Part shown: positions 23,979 to 34,774 of the stretch, piece by piece
Layout: each line of letters starts with the position of its first letter
How positions within the stretch are numbered: the first letter of the stretch is position 1
Source of the DNA: Astrothelium macrocarpum
Lineage: Eukaryota > Ascomycota > Dothideomycetes > Trypetheliales > Trypetheliaceae
NCBI GenBank assembly: GCA_021030915.1
Contig: JAGEMR010000010.1
Coordinates: 62,001 to 126,000 of the forward strand
Length of the DNA: 64,000 bases
Direction of reading: 5' to 3'
Notes under the pieces: model-generated
Told to the model about the DNA's origin: nothing
Seen by the model: only the letters and a program-made list of their open reading frames with translations
The model's database searches: none
Translations under genes and position numbers: made by a program

Positions 23979-25693
23979 TTAAACCTGTGGTATGAAGTTA
24001 AATTCATCAATTACTTCCCCCCCGTCTATCATCCCCACCACGTCCGCGGTCACCTGAATCATTGCAGATGTCGGCACTGTTACATTTCCCGATACCAAGT
24101 TATACGCTCCTCTCGTCTCAATTGGCTCTAATGTCACGTTTTTATTCATCATCTTTGGTGCCAATGTTCCCTCTTGATCCGTTGGAAACGATATCATTGC
24201 CATAGGATTATCGAGGCCTTCCACGTGAGCAGCAACAATGTTAACAAAAGATTCGTTGACAGTAGCCGTAGATGAGATCCTGCTCAGAGAAGGGACGAAG
24301 AAGAGTTGGGGTTGCAGTTGAAAAGTTTGCCGAGTGTTTGGAGCGGACGCAATGGTAAGGACGAGTGACGAAGGCCCCATTGATGAGGAAGAAAAATTGA
24401 GGGCGAAGGGATAAAAGGAAGTCGTGCCAAAGATGTTGGAGCCTTGAGCGGAGAGCGCGGTAGCTGTTTGGGAGGCGGACCCTGCGGAGACAGCTATGGA
24501 CGGCGGGCTGGAAGTGGATGCGGCATTGAGGGACTAAAGCAATATTAGCCGTACTGTGCTATTCTGACATGCAGGGAGATTTGACAAAATGAGAAGGAAA
24601 ACTTACTCTTACTACACCTTTCAGCATCACCGAACCTGCGTCATCAATATCGAAGGTAACGTTTATGGGCTTTATTTCCATCGGCTCCACAACGTCTGTT
24701 AATTGCACCGTCGATGGAACAGTATTGAGCATTCTCTCGAGAAGATCCACACACGTATTGAAGAATCCCTCTGTTCCACTGCTTGCTAACCCTTCCATAG
24801 TCGCATTGCCATCACTGGTGTATAACCTCAGATCACTTCTCGAACTTTCGTTGAAACTTGTCACCAAAGGGCCCCCCCGTTCTCCAGTACCTTCAAGATA
24901 TTCATTGACCACATCGATATCGAATGCTGCATTCGTTGTATCCAAATGTCCAGCGCCTTGCGTGTTATTGGGACCAACAGTGCTGTTATCCATAACCGTT
25001 GGGAAGCCGCCATGGTGGACCGAGCCTAGGGTATGCCCGCAAGCCGTTAACTTTATACTGTCGACTTGATTGAAGCCTGCGTTGGCGAAGAAGGAGAGTG
25101 TCGTTTGGAGATCGGTATCTGGTGCTGGTACACCTGAAGGGCCTGGGCCTGTGGCATCGATGCGCCCACCGCGATAAGGAATTCGAGGACCGCCACAATT
25201 GCCGACTGAAGTCACGGTTCCTAGAGCTAAGACATCGGCCACTAGGTACGGGTGTTAATTGTAAGTCCGGCCATCAGAATCAAATCGCCGGGCTGAGAAG
25301 AGAAAACTTACTGGAGACCTGGGCATTCACGTAATTCGCCCAAAATGAAAAGCTATCATTGAACGCAGTCCCGCTATTCTCTGATCTTGCGGTTTCGAAC
25401 CCAATGCTTGCATCGATGCCACCTGTGCCCTCATCGACATGGGCTGTCACAAAGTCGTGGAAGGCAACGCGCAGCCATTGCGCCGCAGTCTCCCGGCCTA
25501 GTGTTTGGGGCCCTTGAAGGTAGTTGGTGCAGGGCGTGATAGCATCTTTAAAGCCGGATCGATAGGCGCCATCGGCATCAACGAGAAGATGCTCAAGTTG
25601 CGATATTTGGGGATTCGGGTAGTAGAGAGCAGCCAGAGTCAAGCACGAGGGAAGAGCGAGGAGCAGACCGAAAACGCGAGAGACGAAGGCCAT
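23979..25693 (-). CDS. secreted haem peroxidase (plant/fungal/bacterial peroxidase superfamily)
   Basis: Three exons (25693-25312, 25241-24607, 24533-23979; introns 70 and 73 nt) give 523 residues. A signal peptide (MAFVSRVFGLLLALPSCLTL) suggests export. The distal haem pocket is RVAFHDF (Arg75, His79). The first splice restores SMADVLALGTV, which is typical of the family. The proximal His is in TACGHTLGSVHHGGFP (about His197). Several N-x-S/T sites occur. After the peroxidase domain (to about 340) there is a Ser/Thr-rich linker and a beta-rich C-terminal region unlike classical lignin or manganese peroxidases. It would oxidise phenolic or similar substrates with hydrogen peroxide outside the cell; the substrate is not predictable. 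It sits between the methyltransferase relic and a P450. Confidence 0.87.
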
Positions 25694-26842
25694 TATTAAG
25701 AGAAGGAGATTGTGAGATGGGATATCAAGAAATTGAGAGACCTACATACTCCTCACATGTTTTTAAAAGCAACCTTCGCCACAAGCGCTCGAATTGTCCG
25801 CAAAACGGTGAGACATATGCATGTCAGATCCATGCATATTTGACAAAGGCACCCAAGTGTGTACAAGCGTTCCTTAGGCCTTGATCTAGATGGTTATATA
25901 TTTCCGTTCTGGGCAGTTACACTGCATCTACCCATGCGGCTCACGGGTGGAGAAGACGCAGGGTCTGAATCGCGTGGATGGTCCCACCAATGTGGAGCAG
26001 ACGACCCGAACGCCAAGCCTGTCGGCTTGTACACAAGGAAAGAGATCTTGCAGCACCAGAGCATGGCACCGTACACGTGTGTTTGGCTGCATTCGTATTG
26101 CATGTTGTCGAGCGCTTCTGCGAGACATTGCGGTGGCAGAGGAAGAGTTTGTAGCCGCACGAAATTAACAGGGATTTTGGCCCCTGTTCCGAAACATCCG
26201 AAATGTATCTCTTCTTTACATTGCAACCGGACCTTGGACTTGAGCCTCGTAGACGACAGAACAATGCCTTAAAAAGGACAGCAAAATTACAAGACGAAGC
26301 CTTGATCCACAAGCCGAGAGCACCTACGGACTGAAGTATATCCTAAGACCAGAGAGGCTAAGCAAACCTAAAATTCCCCCTGTCACGGCATTCGATTGTA
26401 TCCAGCACGCTATGGGCGCAAGATGTTGTGCGTTATATGGAAAAGGCATTGATTGCTAACATTAACGTGCTGACAAGCAGCGCCTCACCAGACCAGCGAG
26501 ACTCAAGACAAGAGCGTATAAAGAGGCTGAAGAGCCCAATAGCATCAACGAAGGACAATGTTCTTTTCATGACAAGCAACCTCCAAAAATACCCAGTTGC
26601 CTACGTCAAGCGTCCCAGAACGACGATATGTATTCGGAGATGCTTTCTGTAATCGCGATACACACATAACCCGTAGTACATAGCCTTTCGTCCCGAATCA
26701 TAGCTTCGAATTGCGAAGGCCGAGAGGGCGCGTCAAACGTTCAAAACTTCAGGAGTACCGTCACGAAAGATAATAAAAAGCGTGAGGCGTGGAAATGAGT
26801 TGAGTGATACCAATGGCGACTTGAAGGCTCCTCTCCTTCAGA
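25694..26842. other. intergenic: peroxidase promoter and P450 3' flank
   Basis: About 1.1 kb. Open frames on both strands at 25859-26312 overlap each other and carry no recognisable domain. Apart from the inverted repeat at 25815-25839 I see nothing to annotate. Confidence 0.4.
25815..25839. promoter_or_regulatory. perfect 9-bp inverted repeat upstream of peroxidase gene
   Basis: ATATGCATG and its exact complement CATGCATAT are separated by 7 bases, about 120 bp upstream of the peroxidase start codon (25693). It has the form of a dimeric regulator-binding site, or it could be a small cruciform. The binding factor is unknown. Confidence 0.4.
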
Positions 26843-28420
26843 TCATACTTTTGCGTTTGAATGAGGCCTCAGCTTGATATTGAGTGAAGGCGAATTCCAC
26901 AACACATAAACTTTCTGTTTGTCAAGGTTGAAACCATCATCCAACAACTCCAAGTCGAACTCGAACAGAAGTCTTGTCAATATGAGTCTTATCTCAGCCC
27001 AAGCTAAAGTCTTACCGATACAATTGCGAGGGCCAACCGAAAAGGGTTCGACGGTATCCAGACGATCCATCTCATGTCGGCCCTCATCGGTCCAGCGCAA
27101 GGGATCGAATTCGGTTGGATTTGTGAAATTGTGAGGAGAACGAAAGGCTGCATACATTTGGAGAGATACGGAAGTCTGAAGCTGATTAGCGACAAGATAA
27201 CAACTGAAACGGGTTTGCAGGAAAAACAGACATACTCCTTTGGGAACCCGGTGGCCAGCTACGACAGTATCCTCTGTCGCGAGTCGGGGAAGACCGCCAG
27301 GTCCTGGAGGATGCAAGCGCAAAGACTCCTGCACGACGGCATTCAAAAACTCAAATTCACCCAACTTTTCCATAGTCATATCTCCGACGCTTCTGAACCT
27401 GCTACGAACCTCTCCTTGAAGCCTCTCGAGAATGCTAGGATGCTTCAACAGCAGATACACCGTTGTCGCCAGCGTTACTGTTGTTGTTTCCGAACCAGCA
27501 AGGATAATTAAGGCCATATTTGCTGTCAATTCGTCCTGGTTCATGCCTTTTTCATCGTTATGTCGCAGGATGTAATGCAGATAGTCCTTGCGAGTCGTCT
27601 GTGCCGCAAGCCTTCGCTGCACCTTGTCGCGCGTCATGTTGTTGTGCTCGGTGATTGTTCGCGAAAAGAATTTCGGGATCCGTGGCATAATCGATTCTAT
27701 CATGAAGTATTCATCCAAGAATTTAATCAGGCTCAGTGCTTTCAGATATGGAATAAGCTGCGTAATCCATGAATGGTATGCCGAGCTTTCCAGACAGCCA
27801 AAGCTTTCTCCAAACGCAAGATCGCCAATTAGGTCAAATGTTGCATACTTGAACCACTTGTGAATATCGATCGACTTGTTGTCTTCGGAGAGTTCTCTCA
27901 ATCTCTGCATCAACAAATCAATATGGCTGCTAATGATAGGTTGCTGCTCCTTCAAAGCTCGGTCGGAAAATGCATGGCTTACAAGCCCACGGTATCGTCG
28001 GTGATCCTCGTCAGCCGCCGTCAGAAGGTCTGGCGTGATCCCGGGGAAAGGTTTGTATGCTTTGGGATCTTTGATGAAAATCTTTGACTTGCTGTGGGAA
28101 TAGATATCTTGCAGAGCATCGGGAGTGAAAAATGCAAGATCTTGGGTTCCTAAACGCACAACTTGCCCATACTTTGAGTGAAGCTGCTCTATCTTCTGAG
28201 ACTCTTGGCCAATTGCAAAGTAATAGAGTTGCACTATAATGCTCAGTATCCTTAGAGGAGGTCCCGGATAGTTGGCAAGGGGGTGGAAGTAAAGTTTATA
28301 GAGTGCCGTATAAGCAGCATAGGTTAAGAACTTGATTGGCATGATTGGTTAGAAACATCAAACCAGAGAGAATCTATTGGTGATTACCGTAACAAGCAAA
28401 GCAACAATTAGATTGAGCAT
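26843..28420 (-). CDS. cytochrome P450 monooxygenase
   Basis: Three exons (28420-28388, 28330-27236, 27175-26843) give 486 residues. The first exon codes only MLNLIVALLVT, which completes the N-terminal membrane anchor with FLTYAAYTALYKLYF, followed by the proline-rich hinge YPGPPLR. The I-helix is ILAGSETTTVT, the K-helix ESLRLHP, and the haem loop FSVGPRNCIGKTLAW (Cys about 428), so all key residues are present. The 60-nt intron at 27235-27176 is a multiple of three without a stop and could be mistaken for coding; removing it restores VPKGTSVSLQMYAAF, as in relatives. General likeness is to fungal P450s such as isotrichodermin 15-hydroxylases; the substrate is not predictable. It is an endoplasmic reticulum enzyme needing a P450 reductase. 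Confidence 0.9.
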
Positions 28421-29283
28421 TTTTGTAAAGGTAGGATATCAAGTGAGGATATTATCTTTCTAATAAGAGATCAATATTGAGAGTAAATATAGCAGAGAAC
28501 AGAAGGCATGTTTAGAGAGGTCGAACGAAGCAAACCTCTTTTATACCCTTCCGAATAGCGGATATCTCTCCGGCTCGTATGTCATTACCCAATAGCTGCG
28601 TCCATCTTCGATGCTGGAGCAGCAATGAGTCACGGGAATCCTCCATTACCTGGGTTTGTTGGACAAGTGAATTATGCCCTGGCGGCAAGGTACTTATTAA
28701 GGTTACCCAAACGAACCGGTGACAAGGGTCGGAGATGGGGCTTAATGAGACCGCGATTTGTCCAGCATCCTCGCCTCCCCCCGCCAAATCTGCTTTGTTC
28801 CTAGCCATTTCCTCTCACACCCACCAAAAATTAGTTACTTGATACAAAGGACTCGCAACGTCTTTGTACCCACTGGCATAGCAAAGTTCTCTCTTCTATT
28901 AGCCGTCAATGTCTATCGAAGAACTTTTTGATCTCTCTATCTCATCGAAGGATCAAGAACCTGTGACTTCTCTATGCGCTCGGTCATTTGGCAAAGCTGA
29001 GCCTAGTCTCCATCTTTGGTTTCTCTACCCATAATGTCCAAAGAGCGTATTGTTCTTGAGGGAACGGAGTTCATGTGATACAAGGTCATTCTTTATATTA
29101 GAAAGGTTTCGCATGCGTCGTGGCGCCCTGTATTTCCAACCAGTTCAATGTTCTCGAGAAGGAATTCTTTTAATCGTAGCCTTTTCACAATTCACCACTC
29201 GTATTCAAACCCCATTACGACATGATCTAACACTGAATTTTACATGCATCACCATTCTGACTTGCATACACGTCCGAGACTTT

Positions 29284-29748
29284 ATGACCAATTCTTGGTC
29301 CAACAAAATGCCGCAGGGTGTGCATTCTAGGAGAGTACATTTACTTCACGATTCTGACGACACCTTTTCAGCAATTGATGCCGAAGTCATAGAGCAATCA
29401 GGAATGGTTTCTCAAAACGTGGAAACTCGATCCCAAGACTCTCGTACGACAAATACTCCAAGCTCAATTACGCCAGAAATCGTCCATGAACAAATCGGAT
29501 TCCCGAAGTTGCCCATAATTGTTTGCACAGGCATAGATGGCTCCAACACCCTCCTTTGGTCGGATGCAAGCGAGCATGACATTATTCGAGGTTCGGGTTC
29601 GAGTCCACCGTCAACCCCAGGTTTCTACATTCGCAAAACGACAGCTCTGGAGGAGACTGTCCCTGTCGTGCTCAATCAACTATCTCTTATCGATGTCGAT
29701 GATAAGCATACTAATGCTCAAAAATGTACTCAACAGGGACAGGCATGA
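29284..29748 (+). CDS. possible hypothetical protein
   Basis: An ATG-initiated frame of 154 residues (MTNSWSNKMPQGVHS) with a polar, Ser/Thr/Asp-rich middle and no domain that I recognise. Immediately after, and overlapping its end in another frame, a second plausible stretch runs to about 29947 (RCSRLGFTPRRKWLEEPQ). The two could belong to one gene through an unresolved intron or a frameshift; an ACTAAT branch-point-like sequence and CAG occur at the junction, but I found no convincing donor. It may be a real lineage-specific gene, a relic, or chance. Confidence 0.3.
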   Translation: MTNSWSNKMPQGVHSRRVHLLHDSDDTFSAIDAEVIEQSGMVSQNVETRSQDSRTTNTPSSITPEIVHEQIGFPKLPIIVCTGIDGSNTLLWSDASEHDIIRGSGSSPPSTPGFYIRKTTALEETVPVVLNQLSLIDVDDKHTNAQKCTQQGQA

Positions 29749-30139
29749 TATTGTCCTCTGAATCAGCTGAAGGATCGGGCTATAGGTTTAGATGTTCGAG
29801 GCTTGGATTCACGCCCAGACGTAAATGGCTAGAAGAACCGCAGCAATGTACGAAGCAGTTCACCAGCGGGATATATGTAAGAATGGCAAGTGATTTCGCG
29901 TTCTTAGAATCTGTATTGGTGTCGACGGCATCCATTGACCAATTGTAAAGTCCAAACGAAGATATTAGATCGCGCTGTATTATTCCGCAAGACGTAATGG
30001 ACCTCGCATTTCACGTGAACTATATACTGTACTCAATAGGTATCAAGTGTTTCCTCAAGTGAAAACGACCACGCTTATCACCTAAACTGGTTAGCGCTAA
30101 GCTAGGCTAAAAGTGGTGATCCAAGCCACCGGCTCGACA

Positions 30140-30265
30140 TCGGCTCAATCCATGCTCAGGCTGCTCAGCCTCTTCTCAAGTCTACAAAGGCTGGCTCAGG
30201 CTCGACTCGGATAAGCCCAAGCGCTGCTCAAGTCTTCTCAGGTCTACTCAGTCCCTGCTCAGTCC
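30140..30265. repeat. CTCAG-rich short irregular repeat
   Basis: About a dozen irregular copies of GCTCAG/TCTCAAG/TACTCAG-like words follow each other in roughly 125 bp, in an otherwise AT-rich intergenic region. The units are not strictly periodic. It could be the inside of a small non-autonomous repeat, but no terminal inverted repeats were found. Confidence 0.45.
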
Positions 30266-32013
30266 AAGTAATGGGCGCTGGAGTTTCTAGTTTTGACGAT
30301 CCCAAATCCACGAGCCAGGAAAGGCTACAAGCAAAGCACGCTATGGCTAGTAACCTGCGAAGGATTTCTTTTGAGTAAAGATCGTCCAGATATTGCTCCT
30401 AATCCGTCTTCGTCATGCTCAGAAAGGTGGTCGCGTCCTGTTCGAAGACGGCTACTGAGAGGCTGAACGTCTGACTCGATATATCAATCCAGAGTGTGCA
30501 CTTCAGTCAGCCACATGTTGATGGCCGAGCTGAAACCCAGAGAAAACAATCCCATATGGTAAAGTCAGTCGAAACACCAAACTCTAACGTCAAAGGCAGT
30601 CATATATATTTGATTGTAGATCGCTTACTCGTGTCTGCGCTTGCGATCTTTCCCGACGGAGCGTCGCATCGGCCCGATGAAATCAGCTAACCGCCTACAT
30701 GTCTATGCCACCTTAAGATGGTGTATCGCTCGCCCTCGAAGAAACTAGTCAAATCAAGTCGAGATCAGTTGCAATCCTTGGAACGACCGGTTTCGACTGC
30801 TTGAGCTTTGAACTGGAAAAGGACAGTAACGGTCCAGCTGCCGATAAATGATAACTATCCCGGAAGCGGGACTCCATGCATGCCTAGCAGTCACCCAAGC
30901 CGATCAATCCGCTAACTACAGAAGGTTAACGTTGCTTCATCCATCTCCCTATCTACCTATACGAGCTCGAACCATTAGCGCATGTGAACATCAGAGCTGA
31001 ATTAAATGATAGCCATTTGGTGAGCACGACTTTCGTATGCATGGGGATGTTTTCGCCAGCCACATTCAATATTGCACTTCACGGTATGTCAGCTTGTCTT
31101 AATTAGCGTTTACCACCATCGTCCTCAAATCGCGTACCTGAGAGTTGAACTTGGCAATTGTCTCCACTTTTAGTGTGCCGCTGCCAATTGTTGACCGGGG
31201 TCGGTCCAAAATCACGGCTCATTGAGACGTGCGAGTCCTACGATAAGCTTTCTCAAAACTATTCTCCGAGCTGTGAATTAGTCGAGCCCTTATACCGTTA
31301 TTCGGGAGATGAAGGTAAGCAACACTGTGAGATTACTGGCAATTCTTTTACATCCGACCAGGATCTTTATTTTGTACCTACATATATTTAATACAGGTGC
31401 CCTTTCCTCAAATGTGACATTGAGCTCAGTGTCCAGAGAAGATCTCCTCGTATTCGTCATTACTATCACTCGTCCCACGATTTTCAACACAGAAAGAACT
31501 ATCATTAGTGCATGGACTTACATAACATAGGCATCGCATGAACAATCGTATCTCGGTGTTGGATCCAATGGACCGGAACATGGTTACAGGAACAGGAACG
31601 AGTAGTCTGCTACGGCCTCTGGCGTTTCTAATTGGAAAACAAATCATGGTCGACGTGATTAGGTCGCACACGTCAATCGAAGGCATCACGCTGGAAAGAA
31701 TGAGAGACGTCCACTTGCGAACCGGAATCCACACGGCTTGTATCGAACGAGCTGAGAGTTTCAAGCCCCTCTTTTCATGCGTCTTGAGGCCGCATGAAGG
31801 CCGCATGAGGCCGCAGCTAGTTTCAACTCGAAGCACAGAATTTCGTATTTGTCAATACCTTGCCGCTCCTCCGTTGCCGACGATGCACAATGGTAATTCT
31901 GCTTGATACTCGGATGGATTATAAAATGCTGTTGAACATCCAACGATTTTGAGACATTCACAACATCTTCTCTCCTCTTCTCGACATACTTATCCGCTAA
32001 CATTGTTTCGGAA

Positions 32014-32557
32014 ATGGCTTCTACTACTGCCAATTGGGGTATGGAAATCCTTGATCTTTGGGGCAGTCGCCTCAACGAGACACTAAATGCTGAAATTTGA
32101 CTTCCTAGGGGCCGTCGTTTCAATTGAAACAGACTCGGCCGTTCCGGGCCCCCACCCAAGTCTGTACGTTATTAAACAGCTTCCAATACAAAACGCGCTG
32201 CCGCCTACAGAAGGGAAGGATAATTCAAGAATTGGAGCATCTCAAATTGGAATCGGGCCTCTGACTGTATTTCTCACTGATTACAAGCTTTTTCAGCCCT
32301 CTATTCACATTTGCTAGATTGATGCCGTTATCGATGTTCAGCGGTCGGAGTTTGGCGTATCAACCTCTGTTCTTGGCGTGGGACTTGGAACCTTCACTGC
32401 CAATTTCGCAGATGGCGTTGGTTTTAATGTTGATCTGCTTGCTGCCCATGGGAGTGTCAACTTCTACATCAAAGAACGTGAGCTTCGGGTGGCGTACTCA
32501 TTGAAAATCACTTTTGATGGCGCGTATTCAGGGGATGAGAAAGTCATCGGTTTCTGA
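32014..32557 (+). pseudogene. small uncharacterised protein gene with a 1-bp frameshift and an in-frame TAG
   Basis: The ATG at 32014 opens MASTTANWGMEILDLWGSRL, ending NETLNAEI, then stops. Removing one T from the ATTT at about 32096-32099 would put it in frame with the following FLGAVVSIETDSAVPG, VYVIK-like LYVIKQLPIQNALPP and IGPLTVFLTDY. A single TAG at 32315-32317 then interrupts before IDAVIDVQRSEFGVSTSVLG and a glycine-rich beta-like tail to the TGA at 32555. The three blocks are in register and look like one compact beta-rich protein of about 180 residues. I have an impression of similar short fungal proteins but cannot name the family. So: a young pseudogene with two lesions, or an unrecognised splice arrangement. 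Confidence 0.5.
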
Positions 32558-33664
32558 GTGTGAAGGAAATGTCTTGAGATCTGAACGAAAGAAATTGGTC
32601 ATTCGCTAAGAACTCAGTGCTGAAGATTACGATTTTGCTGATCTGATACTGTCGCTTTTTTAGTCCCTCCATAATGCAACGTACATAGTGTTGAAAAACC
32701 ACGCACAACTTTAGTTCCTATGTCCAGTCTCCTTTCAACGACCAGTCAAGGTAATTGAGCCAATTGAGTTACACGAGAAACGGAGAACGAACTCGGCTTA
32801 TCAGAGATGAATTGTACTAGCTAGAGGTTTATTCCAAGATGAGACGGTCAGGAGGAGGCAATGTCCCTCGTTGCTGAACAAGCATTATCAGCCATCCCTT
32901 CCCTCACCAGGGCCTCTCTGATTTTCTATTACTCTAATGTCACGTGGCTGTTACGCTAGTGCAGCAAATCAACCTCTACCGTAGCTTCCAGCTTCTTCGA
33001 ATACAATTCAGGCCAGCTCAGATACAACTCAGGCCAACTGCAATACAGCTCGCGTATGGCGTAAAAGTCGGCTACCACAGCTCAGGTTTGTTCACTGATC
33101 ATCTATGTCTGAAAGTGAAGAGGAATTGGGTGAACCCAGTCAGTACCTGTCGACCTACCCGTTACCTTATCAACTTCTCTTGGGTAAAGTCGATCGGGTT
33201 CGCTTCTATATGCTCTCGAATGCTCTTATCGCCTTAACACTATACTATAGCCGTCGGAGATCAATGGGCTCGCATTCTTACAACATGCTTTGCGCAATTC
33301 TCATAAATTGTTCGATTCTTCGACACTGTGAACAAAGCCAGCTTCAGAGTGCTGGTGTGTAGAACTCTTTGGCGCCCGGAAAAAAATGTGGGAGGAGAAG
33401 AAAGATCCCTGTGACAATCAACAACCTTACAAGCAAGTCTTTGTCCAGACTTCGGCAATATCTGTCCCCACAGTCTTCCAATTTCACAAACTGTACAAAG
33501 TGGATAAGCATAAATACCTCAAGAGTCTTGAGTACAGACAAGTTTAAAGGCCATCTTATTTTGCGCTCAATTCTGTTCGACTGACCTTACTTTCAAGTTC
33601 CAGGCATCTGCTTCGCGCAACCTCTCGATCGTGTAAAATACCTTTGCATTTTGCAGATTTCATT
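32558..33664. other. intergenic 1.1 kb with a 20-bp tandem repeat
   Basis: No supported gene. About three imperfect 20-bp units (ATACAA-TCAGGCCA-CT) lie at about 32999-33060. A plus frame at 33105-33362 begins with ATG but has no domain. The right part carries the promoter of the 33665 gene. Confidence 0.4.
32999..33060. repeat. short tandem repeat, about three 20-bp units
   Basis: Units reading ATACAATTCAGGCCAGCTC, ATACAACTCAGGCCAACTG and ATACAGCTCGCG follow each other with growing divergence. It is probably a small minisatellite. Confidence 0.5.
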
Positions 33665-34774
33665 ATGTCTTCACGTAGGACTCGCATCTCGGCAGAAGAC
33701 TCTGACGAGGACGTGGTCACTGCACTGGCACATTCTAAAATTGTCTCTGATATTCTCGCCAGTCGTGATGAGAGGATCACCCTCAGAGATGCCTGGGAGA
33801 TGAAGAAGTATGCTGACAAGCTTGGTATTCCCGTCAAGGTGCTTGTTGACGCCTTTTACATTACTTGGGGAATTGACGATGCTAACCAAATTGGAACCAA
33901 CCATCCAGATGCTGATCCTGTTGCTCCAGTGTCAATGATTCTGCAATCTTTAGCTTCTATCGGCGGCCTTGAAGAACCCATGGACGAATCTAATACGAGT
34001 GGCAGCCAAGCCAGAGACGGAAATGTCGAACAGACTTCATCAATTCCAGAGTCGACGTCTTATGCAACCTTATCGGATACAGGCGATCGTCAAACTACTC
34101 AGAGTCACATTGGAGACAGGATTAATAGCGTCAGCTGGATGGCAGATTCCCCCAATGAAGAGTATATTGACGGACGTACGTGCGTCTGCGATGAGTGCGG
34201 CTACTTCTTCTTCAATGCCCATTACGATCTTTATCCCGACATCGATGAAGAGTATGACTTTCACGGTCTCTGCATTGTCTGCGCCCATCGACTTCACGAC
34301 ATATTGATCGATACGGCTGCTACAGACGCCCATACAGATGATTCCGACAACGACTCTTTTGTCACCGCTGACGAGATCCACAGTGGATCGGAGCTCTTGA
34401 GTCCCAAGAATGAAGTGGGGTTCTCGAATTACGCGCCAGCAAGAACTATTAGTGGTGGAATGCTTACCTTCCAGGGCTCAAATGGTTTTCTCGATTATGA
34501 GTTCGAAGGTATTGCGGAATTTACCCACGATTTCTCCGGTTTAGAACTGAGTCCTAGCGCCAAAGAGCGTGCCAGGTTACGTCGTTCAGCATCTGAGCCC
34601 AAAATGCCGACAATTAGCCTCATAGATCCCAAGGGTAAGGCGGCGGTGATTTGGGCAAAAGGAGAGACAACGTCCGAGCCAAGTTCTGGTAAGACTTTGA
34701 GCGAGGAGCCATTGGAAAGGCTGGTTTATAAGGTTGAAAGAGGTGTTCTACATGCCATGTTATATCGTGCATGA
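33665..34774 (+). CDS. orphan protein with paired CxxC motifs
   Basis: Single-exon frame of 369 residues from the ATG at 33665 (MSSRRTRISAEDSDEDVV). I do not recognise the family. Residues about 20-75 are predicted helical (KIVSDILASRDERITLRDAW, MKKYADKLGIPVKVLVDAF) and resemble a small DNA-binding-like or dimerisation helix bundle. About 175-215 contains CVCDECG and, about 30 residues on, CIVCAHRL, so four cysteines in two CxxC pairs could bind one zinc. The rest is acidic, Ser-rich and probably disordered. Codon use looks normal and the frame is clean over 1.1 kb, which argues that it is real. It stands alone in a gene-poor region and may be lineage-specific. Nuclear location is a guess. 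Confidence 0.65.
   Translation: MSSRRTRISAEDSDEDVVTALAHSKIVSDILASRDERITLRDAWEMKKYADKLGIPVKVLVDAFYITWGIDDANQIGTNHPDADPVAPVSMILQSLASIGGLEEPMDESNTSGSQARDGNVEQTSSIPESTSYATLSDTGDRQTTQSHIGDRINSVSWMADSPNEEYIDGRTCVCDECGYFFFNAHYDLYPDIDEEYDFHGLCIVCAHRLHDILIDTAATDAHTDDSDNDSFVTADEIHSGSELLSPKNEVGFSNYAPARTISGGMLTFQGSNGFLDYEFEGIAEFTHDFSGLELSPSAKERARLRRSASEPKMPTISLIDPKGKAAVIWAKGETTSEPSSGKTLSEEPLERLVYKVERGVLHAMLYRA

Larger units (their letters stand above)
28421..32013. other. gene-poor 3.6 kb
   Basis: Contains the P450 promoter, one weak hypothetical gene (listed separately), a CTCAG-rich repeat (30140-30265) and a small micro-repeat near 31785-31818 (GGCCGCATGA units). Open frames at 31538-31906 and on its complement overlap and carry no domain. 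No tRNA or transposon ends seen. Confidence 0.4.

Noticed and set aside
31538..31906. Overlapping open frames on both strands as a gene
   Set aside because: Neither has a domain, splice partner or protein-like pattern stronger than the other.
32941..33060. Possible solo LTR beginning near TGTCACG
   Set aside because: No matching second end, target duplication or primer-binding site could be found.
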